A stretch of DNA of 43,106 bases from Setaria digitata (Eukaryota; Nematoda; Chromadorea; Rhabditida; Setariidae): positions 1 to 43,106 of the forward strand of contig RCAB01000514.1 of assembly GCA_003640385.1 (NCBI GenBank). The letters run 5' to 3'. Shown here one piece after another: positions 1 through 10,253 of this stretch. Each line of letters starts with the position of its first letter. The first letter of the stretch is position 1. The notes below the pieces were generated by a model. That model was not told where the DNA came from. It was given only the letters and a program-made list of their open reading frames with translations, and made no database searches. The position numbers were made by a program, and so were the translations under genes.

Positions 1-116
1 ATATATATATATATAATATATATATTTAATTCTTGCGTTATTACGAATTTTAAATTCATATATATATATGAAGAATATAGAATATATATATATATATATA
101 TATATATANTTAGAGA
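1..116. repeat. TA-rich microsatellite
   Basis: Two runs of alternating TA, about 1-27 and 85-108, are separated by AT-rich sequence. A single ambiguous base lies at 109, at the end of the second run, which is where short-read assemblies commonly become uncertain. No coding signal is present. Confidence 0.85.
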
Positions 117-262
117 TCTGTTCAATTTGCCTAAAAATCCATTTATTGGCATAAATTGAGTTGAATAAATTTAAAAAAAAAAAAAAAAGAAAAATCAGTT
201 TACATATATATTAGAAACAAAATACGTAATTCGAAAATAAGCAGTATGAGAGAACTGCTTAC

Positions 263-651
263 CTGATACCTTCTGGCTGATACCAATCGGCTATTACAGT
301 ATGTGCTCCAAATACTGGAAGATCATCAGTATATGGAATATTGTGTGGATGTGTGGTACTGTAAGATGATCCTGGCGTACCATGCACTGGCGGAGGATTG
401 AACAAATGTTCAGTAATGAAAGATAGTTCACTAGCAACATCAATATCTTCATTGTATTTGGCTGGTGATTCTTCGGGAGATTCATTGGAAATGAAATTTT
501 CAGAAGTTTGCTCTTCCACCAATTCTGCTAGAAACTGCTCAATCAGGGCTTCATGGTCATGAGTATTCCAGAAGCTCGCGGGTACATCCATCTGCTCAGT
601 TGAAAGGGTGGATTTCTCTTCTGATTTATCTGATTCATTTTTTTTCACCAT
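263..651 (-). CDS. First coding exon of an unrecognised gene running off the left edge
   Basis: The exon is open for 129 codons plus two bases. It starts at the ATG at 651 (MVKKNESDKSEEK) and ends at a good donor, ATCAG then GTAAGC, at 262. I do not recognise the family. The N-terminal 20 residues are charged and lysine/glutamate-rich. An acidic stretch around residues 30-75 is rich in Glu and Ser. A Pro/Ser/His segment around 87-105 leads into FGAHTVIADWYQPEGIR at the donor. There is no signal peptide or membrane segment. It looks like the disordered N-terminus of an intracellular protein. The AG of a TTTTTCTTAAAG about 27 bases upstream could be a trans-splice acceptor, so the start is plausible. 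No later exon is visible in 1-258, so the rest lies outside the window. Coding status is supported by the open length, the codon-like composition and the donor, not by homology. Confidence 0.6.
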
Positions 652-1048
652 CCTACCTTTTTCAACCAGGAAACTTTAAGAAAAAGCATATTTTTTTATT
701 TTGATAATAGCAAGTAGTAAAAAAAAATATACAAACATTTATATTTTATTCAAAGTTAATAGCCATAAAATTTTGAACTTTTCTTTTTTTTTCATTTCTT
801 TTTATTTTTTCATTCTTTAGCAACTAGCTGGATGTTAATAATAAGCGAATACCTACAAAACAAAAGTCATAGGAGTTAAAAATAAGTGAAAATATACGTG
901 CTTCAGAGGATTAGGAAATATTTCGCGTTGCAACAATTATTATGTTGGTCAATTGAAAAATAAAGCGCTTGATCTGATAAAACTGCCAAGAAGGGTGATC
1001 TTTGTCAAAGAACAGTTAAGATTACAATTTCTGATAGATAAATTTTCA

Positions 1049-1167
1049 GTATTACTTATACCTTCTTAACTTTTATATTACTTATATTTAAAGTATTATT
1101 TATACCTTCTTAATTTTTTTATGCTTTTTAAAGTATTACTTATACCCTCTTAATTTTTTTTACACTT
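1049..1167. repeat. Three-copy ~40-bp tandem repeat
   Basis: Three imperfect copies start near 1049, 1090 and 1129. Each carries the core AGTATTAYTTATACC followed by YTCTTAA and a T-run. Copies two and three are the most alike. The function is unknown; it looks like a small minisatellite. Confidence 0.7.
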
Positions 1168-2265
1168 TTCTTTATACAACGTGAAATTACAAAACATTCA
1201 ATTTGAATATCATTTTCTGACTCAATAAATCTTAAGAATTTATATGAGAGAAGGCGAAAAGTATTGGCGATATTAATTATATTTAATAATATTTAAATGC
1301 CCGGGATATTTGAACTTAATATCTCACATGAAAGTTAAGTTCTCAGAACAAAGTTAGCTAATAGTTGAAATGAAAGTATTTGTGCATTCATCACGAAAAA
1401 AAATTCGAATGATAGCGAATCAAGGCGACTTTTTGGTCTAGAACAGCATTTAATCTGAAACTGACACAGTAATTTTGCAAGCACTAGTCTGACAAAGAAT
1501 CGATTTAGGTCAAAAGATTATCCAAAAATAATTACCCCTAAGTTTAAGTTTTTATTTGCATGAAAATTCGTATCCATAAAATTGTCTTATGTGCTTCAAT
1601 TAATTTTAAACTTTCTCATACAGCTCTTGATAATCAGAAATTTTCGCAGAATACACTAATAATTCGCCAGCAAGATATAATTTCAGAAATAATGAGCACT
1701 GCCCGAAATTTCTTCTCATATTAAATTGCCGAACAAAAAAAATCTCCGTATAATTGCTGAAATTCAATTACAAAAATTTGATTTGAATCTTTTCTATCAA
1801 TTTTCAATTTTCTATTCCCAAGCATCTCTCGTTGCAGTTTTCTGTTCTTCTGTAATTTCGTATTAATTCACGTTTATTATTAGGCAAAAATTCTTTATCT
1901 TTTATTTAATCATAAAATAGTGAAAATGATGAATGTGTTTTGATTAAAATGACAATTTCCCTATATTTAACAACACACATAATTACTATCATAAACTAAT
2001 CTCACAGCATTTGCAAATAAGATGAGAAAAAAATTTTTCATTTAAAAAACGCATTAAATTTAATCATAATTAAAATCATCATAATTTAAAAAAAAAAAAA
2101 AGGAAAAAAGTGCTGCAAATTGTTGACAATAACAAATATATCACTTGTGATCAAAGTACAAAAAAAAAAAAAAATTGCATAAAATAATTAAATTCACAAA
2201 AATTTAAAGATAACAAAAATACAAAAGAAACGCCACATCGATTGTTGTTTCGGAAATCACCAGCC

Positions 2266-2630
2266 ATCCTTTCAGGTCACTATTTTGCACATCCATCCCT
2301 CTTTCAGGTTGGTACTTCACATCCTTGGTATTTTACACGTTCATTTCCAAGTATGTAAAGAAGCCGAACATATTGTGCTTTTGAACTTATCTGTGTGCAT
2401 TTTGCTGAATCTCTCTTCCTAGCTTCTTCGTTTCAAGTGTAAGTATGTATGCATACATTATAATTTCTCCTGCTAATCTACCGAATACGATTTCTGCAAC
2501 AATGTGATGATCTGATATTTGCACCTGTCTGCAAGGAAATTATACCACATTTTGATATTTGAAGTCATCAAGGAGGACTCAAATCTTTCAGGTTGGCACT
2601 TTGCACCCTTAGTATTTTACACGTTCAGAT
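2266..2630. repeat. Dispersed direct repeat with CTTTCAGGTTGG core
   Basis: A ~45-bp unit occurs at about 2300-2344 and again at about 2586-2629. Both copies share CTTTCAGGTTGGYACTT, a CAC...CTT tract and GTATTTTACACGTTCA. A weaker partial copy begins near 2270 (TTTCAGGTCACTATTTTGCAC). The sequence after each copy also has loosely similar AAG/GAA motifs. No ORF spans it. It could be a degraded repeat family member or a duplicated noncoding element. Confidence 0.6.
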
Positions 2631-3397
2631 CTATGAAGTGAAGAAGGAACTCAAGTTCATATCTGAAAAAAGAAGGGAGATTCCCCCTTTCTCTCCTTCA
2701 CAGATTACCGTACAATTACAGAAGTGCAGAATACTGGTGGTAACTTTTCTTTTCCTAATATGTGAATGATTCGTTTAATATGTTGCAGTAGCAGTCTTAT
2801 TTAAATCACATATTGAATCCTTTTACGTACAACTGAAGATGTAAATTAGGCTTCGAAAACTCTCCTCAAATAAATGAATTTTTCATTACTTTGTTTTTCT
2901 TCTTGAGCATAAGGACATATTTAGTTTGATAAATAACTATATTTGCTTGGAATAGTTTTGTTTTTTTCTTTCAACTATTAAAACTTAAATTCTTGTCTGC
3001 TGAACTAATCTAAAGGTATTCATTATTGCTTCCAAAAATAGTCATAATCAAAACTGATACATTACAAATATTTAAATTCACAAATTCTTTAACCGTATTA
3101 TATAATGACACGAAATGAAACGTTGGAAATGTTCACAAATAATCAAAATTGTAGTACTCACGAACTAAATTCAAAGCTAAAACAGGAGAGTGATTTTCGA
3201 AAGGAATGCAACAGTTTGATGCATAATAATAAAAACTTGAAATGGTCATCATATACAATCCGGCAATTCGTCAAGCTATTTTTTTAATTTCATATTACCG
3301 TTATTTTTTATTTTTTCAAATTTAATACTCTTTCCTCTTCTAAATGCAGAAAGAAAAATTAAAACTAATTAGAATTCTGCTGCTGAACTGCTTGCTT

Positions 3398-4710
3398 TTA
3401 AATGCTATTTTTAGAATTGTTAACTTTTGGGCAAGAATCTTTAGCACTCTTTGATGATCGAAACGGAAGCAGCAAACTACATGCCAGATATTTAAACTTA
3501 TTAGACATATCATATGAAAAAGCTACACCACGACTACAGTAACTTGTAAAATGTTGACAGTTACAGAAGCGAATATCATAACGTGTAAAATAACGTTCAT
3601 TTCTACTTATTTCACGTGCCACTCGGATCACTTCTTCACCTGTACGAACACGTAAGAAATGACGAAATCGATAGATCCGTCCATCTATAGGAAAGTATAT
3701 TATTTCAGTAATAATCAGGAAAAGCATTTGAAATACAAATATTATATAAAAAACAATTGATTATTATGATAAAGTTCTGCAACAAACTTAATTAAATGCA
3801 TTGAAAAACCTTTTTTTTTTCTTCTTTCTTTATTTTTCTTTTTTTTTTTTTGCTGACAGCAAAAAATGATACTGATAATTGAAAAATGGAAAAGACACGA
3901 ACATGCTCCAAAAATACTAATGAAGTGCTCCCAACGATCGAAAACGATAGCTCCACGAGAATTTCTCAGTGATCGCATCATCGACAGAAGCTTATTATTT
4001 GCTAAAGAAGCATCTAAAAAAATTTATTAGAAGTCATTTTTTTTTTTTTTTGTTATATTGAACTTTCCTTTATACTCTAGATTGATAAATTTGTAAATCA
4101 GAATTCTTTTCCAAAAAAAATAAAAACGAAAATTGGTATCAAAGAGAATTCCACCAAAAATTTCCTATAAATGGTATCTTTTGAATTATTACAATCATGC
4201 ATCTTTATCAATATGAACAAGAAACTGACCAGAAGATAAAAATAAAAATAAAACAAATACCAGGTAGACTTATGAAGTGATAAACATATCCGCCTTGATG
4301 ATAAATTCCGGAATGAAAAAAGCGAAAACGAAAAAGTTGATATTCGATAAATATTTCATCACCTGAAATTGACAGGAAGGAAAAAAAAATTTCCCAGGAA
4401 ATACATATGATAGGAAATAGAAATATTTGTAATGTTTATGAAAAATTCTGGAATTCCATGAAATTCATTTGCTTTTTTTTCCATTCAGAATTTTTAAAAA
4501 ATAAATTTTACCATGCTTGAAAAAGTAGTCCGGTTGATTTATAACTGCTGATGGGCATACTTCGAGGAGGAAACAACTTCTCTTAATGGGTAACATGATG
4601 TTATTAATAGGTTTTTCAAATGCTTCACAAATTTTTGACGACTGAAGTTTGTCGATGAAATGTGAAGCAATTTCTTTCAACCCATTTAAATTTCCTTTTG
4701 AGACAGCAAG
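3398..4710 (-). CDS. LRAT-fold (H-rev107/EGL-26-like) protein, C-terminal four exons
   Basis: The exons are 4710-4512, 4362-4261, 4013-3918 and 3684-3398. Phases are consistent and the 684 nt give 227 residues to the TAA at 3398-3400. About 66 residues come first, then the LRAT core begins. GDEIFIE is followed by FHSGIYHQGGYVYHF, which is the strand carrying the catalytic His of this family. Next come a positively charged insert (SMMRSLRNSRG), RVRTGEEVIRVAREI, and RFCNCQHFTSYCSRG, which matches the family's Cys-containing NCEHF box. LRAT/NlpC-P60-like enzymes are thiol acyltransferases or hydrolases acting on lipids. The nematode relative EGL-26 acts in vulval morphogenesis, but orthology is inference. 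Both catalytic residues are present, so an active enzyme is possible. The first exon here starts in phase 0 after a long T-rich acceptor, so at least one upstream exon exists; see the candidate at 8385-8513. Confidence 0.8.
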
Positions 4711-6370
4711 CTGCAAAAATTTGAAGCAAAAAAAAAAGAAGGTGAAATTTGTAGGCATCTGTGAAGTTTTATAAAGAAAGGGGAAAGAAAAAAACAATAA
4801 TTAAATAAAAAGGAATTCAAAATTTGGGAAAATTTTTATTTTATTGATGGGAAGAAAATTTTCACCTGTGAAAAAATTCTTGCTGCAGTACAATTCAGTG
4901 ATACAAATAATTACAGTAAAGTGATTCTATTTGCATTATACTATCACCGCAGAATTTTATGTTAAATTTTTATTTTGTTCATATAAAAAATTTGCAAATA
5001 ATTCCTATAAATTTTTTTTTTTGGAAAATTTGAAAACATTATAGGAATATTGTCAAATACGTAAATTTGCCACATTCCTTTTCACACAAATAATATTAAA
5101 CAGAAATTAATTATTGCGGCCAATATTCCTACCAATTTAAACAGTTAAATTAAAGCTAAGAAATATCAAACATCCACTCCAAATAAATATGCTACAGAAA
5201 TTGAGCGATTTCAGTAAGTAACGAATTTTAGTAACAAATCAATGCTTTCAAAATCGTATTCCACCAATTTTGAATTTATATTTTTTTAATCAAAAAAAAG
5301 AAAAAAAAAATGACATGAAGTGATAGTTATTAATATTTTGCAAGAATCATACGAATGAATAAAGGATAAATATGCATGGAGGAGTAAAATTATAAACATT
5401 AGTGATAATATTAATAATAATGAAAATTAAATAAAATAAAAAAGTTATTTTTTTATTCTTCACAAGTTATTTCTGATAGCTTTCATCTAATGTCAATCTT
5501 TCAGAGCAAAGCATTTGATTATAAAAATTTATTCAAGCATAAATGTGGCCAATCTAGAACTTTTATGCTTCAAAAAACATTACTAAACGATGAAATTTTG
5601 GAAATACTTTCACTTTAAGTTAATGAAAAATTAAATACAGGTTTCATAAGAAATGAATGATCGATCATATCTTCTATTTTCATTTTTCCGATTTCCTCAA
5701 TTTTCCTCACTGATCACTCATAGAATTACCAGAATTTCACCTTGCACAAGGTGCCACAATTCATTAAAATGTGAACAGAAATTATCATCCATTGATAAAA
5801 ATGAAAAACACAACAGATGAAATTTTTATGAATTAAAGGAGCAGCATATCATAGGGTTAATTTAGCAGCTATATAAGATAAAAAAAATTTTTCGGTGAAG
5901 AATGAAAAACAATTAATAATTATTAATGATAATAATTAATTAACACCAGTATTAATTAATTCAGTAACGGTAATAATAATAATAACAAATAATAAGTAAT
6001 AATAGTAATAAATGCATGCAATTCTTTCCTCAATAATTTTATTTTCTCACTTTATGAATCTCTATAAATCATAACAAAGTTAAAGTAATTATAGCAAAAT
6101 TCATAATTATGTTTGTTCATTTCCACATATTTGAACATTTTACAAAACAAGAAGTTGCTTATGCTTTCTTCTCTTTATCCATATGTTTATTTTAGAGCAA
6201 GTTTCAAATCTAATTTAAATTTTTTGAGTCTATTCCAACTCAGCAATCTCTTAATTGTCATGATCGAGTTTATGCAGTGGTTAATTTAAAATTTCCATTT
6301 TTCTTTCCTCATTCCACCTTTCCTTCCTTAGATATATACATCACTTCTATCGTATATTGTTTATTTTTAT

Positions 6371-6537
6371 TGTTTTATTATTATTACTATTATTATTATT
6401 AATTATTATTATTATTAATCATTGTTATTATTAATCATTGTTATTATTAATCATTGTTATTATTAGTATTAATTATTATTATTATTATTACTATTATTAT
6501 TATTATTATTATTGTTATTAATTAATTTATTTATTTT
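6371..6537. repeat. Imperfect ATT trinucleotide microsatellite
   Basis: TTA/ATT units run almost continuously for about 165 bp. An internal higher-order repeat, TTAATCATTGTTATTA, is present about three times. It lies in the presumed LRAT intron. A longer ATT tract of the same style occurs at about 36645-37025. Confidence 0.9.
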
Positions 6538-6739
6538 TACATATTATGCAAACTTCCATCAATTATTGAGAAATCAGCGATGAAATTATTACCTTAATTG
6601 GTTTTGTAATCTTGCAATATTGATTATCATTAGTATTCCAAAAATATATGTACAGTGAAAGAAAGCTCATTTTTCTTACTATGCATAAGCTAAAATATTC
6701 TCCAATGATAGTTTTCTACAAAAAAGGCGAAAATTTACC

Positions 6740-6925
6740 ATGTTAATTGAAAAATCGGAAAATTATTGGAAATCGTTCTCATATCAAATTGGGATTCTAA
6801 CAGTTTTTTTAATATTGGTAATTTTTAGAGCGAAAAAAGCTGAAAGAAATTTTAGCATAAACAATGTGAGTGAAAGAAATTCTTCATTATCTTCACCATT
6901 TGGGGAAAATGAATTTAATATATAA
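6740..6925 (+). CDS. Possible small single-pass membrane protein (uncertain)
   Basis: The open frame has 61 codons and begins MLIEKSENYWKS. One hydrophobic span at about residues 15-29 (YQIGILTVFLILVIF) is followed at once by a basic RAKKAER, as in a membrane anchor with a cytosolic positive flank. The remaining 30 residues are Ser/Asn-rich and end in EFNI. An AATAAA-like sequence follows near 6938. There is no convincing trans-splice acceptor before the ATG. The frame would be nested, on the opposite strand, in the LRAT intron. I recognise no family, and a chance ORF in AT-rich DNA is at least as likely. Confidence 0.25.
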   Translation: MLIEKSENYWKSFSYQIGILTVFLILVIFRAKKAERNFSINNVSERNSSLSSPFGENEFNI

Positions 6926-7738
6926 CAAAATGATCTAAATAAAAATTGCTATTTTTATTAAAATTCTATTGATATTTCTTCGGGAATCAAAATCCAAAAG
7001 TGACCAAAAATAATCATCTTCGAATGCTGCATATTTGCATATACTTACACCGTCAATGTGATAAGAATTGATTATTTTCAGCATAAAATGATACACTAAA
7101 TTAATTCTTTAAATTACACAATTAAAACGTTTGAAAAAAAGAAAACAGAAAAAAGGAACAAACTTGACATGTACTCCACAAAACTTTTGGCATCCATATA
7201 ATGTTTGTTCGCAAAAAATATTCAGAAATACCATTCATGTTGCTAACACGAAATGATGTTTTTTTTTTTTTTTTAAAGGTAAAAATTTAATTTATAAATT
7301 TCTGACTAGGAAAACGAATGATTAGTGATTAAAAATTGAAGGCAAAATATCAGTATCGATATGATTGATAAGAACATTTAGGATAAAGAGTATTTTTTGT
7401 CCATCATTATTTATAAGGGAATGATTCGTAGAGCAACCAATAATATGAACTGCAATATTATGAACTGCTGTTGATCATGTTGGAAATCACGATTACTTTA
7501 TTTCAATCAATGATATAAGTCATTCCAGGTTAATTATTTAGTAAAATGAAGTTAGAAAAACAATTTACAATTCCTAATTTTAGAATATTTTAGCTTAAAG
7601 AACGAAATCATTCCAGGTGATAGACATTATGGAAGGACTACATTTACCTGTTCATTTGTATAAGACTGGATTAAATGAAATTCTAGTGCAAATCATATCT
7701 GATCTTCCCCAACTAATGGTATCCAGTCCGTTGTCCGA

Positions 7739-7760
7739 GATATATATATATATATATATA
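7739..7760. repeat. Short TA microsatellite
   Basis: About eleven TA units in noncoding sequence. Confidence 0.85.
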
Positions 7761-8384
7761 GAAAAAAGACGCTATCTGAGTACATAGTAATCTCCGTTAT
7801 TTCTGGCATAAAACCGCCTTCACCAAATTTATCACTGCTGCATTTTCAGAAAACTTTTCACGCAATCGTAATTAATTTTAAGAACTATATTTAAAATAAT
7901 GATTATTACTGATAACTGAATTTGTTCTTTGCAGCATATCAGAACTAAAATGTTGAAAAGGTTTCAAGAAGCGTAAATTCGAATGTGTTAATTTGTTCTG
8001 AAATTATCAAATTTGGATCTTTCGCCATTTCAGCTCAACTTCTCTCACCGCTTCATTTCATTTCATTATATGCATATTACGCATCGTACTTTGGTGGTAC
8101 ACAATCTACCGTGAAAATCCAGAAATTCTTCCATTACAATGTCGAAAACAAAAAGTGTCTTAACGAAAATTCGTCTGTTTATATAACCATTTTATAAACA
8201 TTAAAATCAAACTTTTTGTACAATGTGTGAAACAGCCGTTATGAAGGTACGACATTATGTGTTATCCATTCAATGTAATACAGTTAAGTGGAGGATGATA
8301 GGGAAGTCAATAAACACCATAAAAGAAGGAAAATGAAAATGAAATTTAAAAAAGATAAAATCAAAACAAATATCTCATTAATAC

Positions 8385-8513
8385 CACATTATCATTACGA
8401 TGAAACAAAGCAGCAGGAAGTCGCACACGCACCAAAAATATAATGGAAGCACTGGAACTCCTATCGCCTTTAACCCAGTGCCACTTTGGCAACATCAACC
8501 AGGAAAATTTCAT
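8385..8513 (-). CDS. Candidate first coding exon of the LRAT-fold gene
   Basis: An acceptor-like TTTGTGCAG ends at 8519 and a 5-nt leader precedes an ATG at 8513. The frame is open for exactly 43 codons to a donor, AATGTG then GTATTA, at 8384, ending in phase 0. The first known LRAT exon at 4710 begins in phase 0, so joining the two gives a 270-residue protein. The peptide starts MKFSWLMLPKWHWVKG and continues with a hydrophobic/basic stretch around SIIFLVRVRLPAALF. It is noticeably less AT-rich than its flanks. The short leader resembles other trans-spliced starts in this window. I see no homology for the peptide itself, so the assignment rests on signals and phase only. It could belong to a different gene or be chance. 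Confidence 0.4.
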
Positions 8514-8518
8514 AAAAT

Positions 8519-10253
8519 CTGCACAAATTATATAAATATAATAGAGAGATAGATAGTTAGATAGACAGATAGGAATTAGGAAACTCCGAGGATTATATAC
8601 TATCTTACAGAAAATAATTATTAATTTAATCACTGCTAAACTATTAAGTCATGACATTAAATGCTCTTGCATACTTTTCATCTCATGGATATCATATTTA
8701 CACTACTTAACAAATTCTTGTCACTTTTCTTTTCCAGTTCTGATATCAATTATTAAATGAAGTGTTTCACGAGTCAACAAAGCTGTATGAACATAACTAA
8801 CTCGAACTTGAGATGATACCAAAGTAATCTAACTGAACACCAGGAAAAACTGATGAATTGCTGTAAAAAAAAGAAAAAAAAACCGTAAGTATCAAGTATC
8901 TCACCCAACAAAGCCCAAAAAACCTAAACTACGGGGAACCTAAATTCCTAATATTGTGAAGCCAAGAAACATTTTATTTCAGCTACTCGGAAACCAGTCA
9001 AAAAAGGGGAGGTAAAACTTATCATGTCAAAATCAAGATGTCAACAATAATTGGAAAAATAAAGAAAAATTTTTGCGCTCTTTGAGCCAAAATATAAGAC
9101 AAAAATGGACAACGAGAGCAAGGGAGGAGAGACAGGGGACCGATAATGGAACATCAAAGAGATCGCATACCAAAAAGCTAAAAATAACTGAGAGAAATAG
9201 CAAAACACAGGAACAAAAAACCCTCTCTAAAACAAGCTATGTTAATCTTAGGAAGCAGAGAGAGACAAAGACATGAGATTTTTTTTTTAAAATTGAAAAA
9301 GACCTAACTTAAATCTTATTCAGAACTTCGATACCTTCCACATAATCCACTTAATTAAATGTAAATTTAAGATGAAACCAAAGTGGCGTAACAGAACTCT
9401 ACAAAACAGCGTTAAAAAGTTGTGCACTTTTCAAAAGACCTAATGTTCTGCAGATTTATAAAATAAAAAAAAAGAAAAAAAAACTTACATCCAACCTCTT
9501 CCGACCCGTAAAGGTCAAAGCCCCAATATGATGAAGAGAAAATTAGAAAACAAAAAAAAAAAAAAAAAAAAAAATTACCGCTTATAGACTGAATTTGCAT
9601 CAATTACAACTAAAAAGTCAGTTATTGTTCTGAGTGTAACAGAACAATAACTGACTTTTTACCACCCACTCTCTTAGAATTGAGCAAGCTGAATCCACTA
9701 TGTATATAACCAATGAATAATCAGTCAATGATGGAAATGTGAACGTTACCTGCTTTTGCTATATAAAATTCCAAAATAAGCTGACATTACTATAAAAAAA
9801 AAAGAAAAAAATCGAAAAAAGCTAAATTAAGAAGCAGTAAAATACGTACAAAGAGAAGCAATTGTTTTATTTAAAAGAGAAAACTTAATGCAATATCGCA
9901 AGAAAGTGCGCTTTCTCAGATTCTTCACAAGGAAAAGCTTTGCATTTTAAACAAATAAAAAAACGGTCTGGACAAGAAGTCATCTCGAAATTTCCTAATT
10001 AACTAAGAATTTCACTAGAAGGTTAGTAAAGTATTTTTCTGGTCCCAAAAGCTAGTAGAAACAGATCAAGAAACCGACCAATCATTGCGGTAAACCGAGA
10101 AATAACGTGCGAGAGCAGAGAAATCAAACACATCTCTCGAAAACGAAGGAAGGTTATAAAACAAAGAGGAAAAAATTAGAAACGATAGTGCCTATAAAAA
10201 GGTGGGATAAAAACTGATTTTCGACTGAAATAATTACTTATGAGAATAATCGA
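8519..10253. other. Intergenic between LRAT gene 5' end and gyf-1 3' end
   Basis: This AT-rich stretch has many A-runs. A 67-codon plus-strand frame at 9073-9276 is very rich in Lys/Arg/Thr/Gln, as expected from translated purine-rich noncoding DNA, and is not called. The stretch holds a perfect 22-bp inverted repeat at 9611-9661 and presumably the gyf-1 3' UTR near 10254. Confidence 0.6.
9611..9661. repeat. Perfect 22-bp inverted repeat with 7-nt loop
   Basis: The left arm at 9611-9632 (TAAAAAGTCAGTTATTGTTC plus TG) is exactly complementary to the right arm at 9640-9661, with the loop AGTGTAA between them. It is a mismatch-free hairpin in noncoding sequence. The arms start TAAAAAGTCAG. I see no neighbouring ORF or target-site duplication that would make it a classical transposon end. 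Confidence 0.9.

Larger units (their letters stand above)
652..3397. other. Intergenic, no supported gene
   Basis: This AT-rich stretch holds A/T homopolymer runs and two small repeat groups, listed separately. The only open frame of note is a 60-codon plus-strand ORF at 3105-3287. It has no signal, motif or splice context and is probably fortuitous. A reverse-strand AATAAA near 3309-3314 would serve as the poly(A) signal of the LRAT gene to the right. Confidence 0.6.
4711..8384. other. Long presumed first intron of the LRAT gene
   Basis: The stretch is AT-rich, with numerous A/T homopolymers, an ATT microsatellite (6371-6537), a TA microsatellite (7739-7760) and one doubtful small plus-strand ORF (6740-6925). 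A 70-codon GTG-initiated frame at 7985-8197 has no coding support. I found no additional minus-strand exon that fits the phase of the LRAT exons. Confidence 0.45.

Noticed and set aside
3105..3287. 60-codon plus-strand ORF (MTRNETLEMFTNNQN...)
   Set aside because: No motif, no acceptor before the ATG, no polyadenylation context, and a composition typical of AT-rich noncoding DNA.
7985..8197. 70-codon frame starting with GTG
   Set aside because: A non-ATG start is not expected in this genome and nothing else supports it.
9073..9276. 67-codon Lys/Arg/Thr-rich plus-strand frame
   Set aside because: It is the translation of a purine-rich tract; low complexity and no splice or start support.
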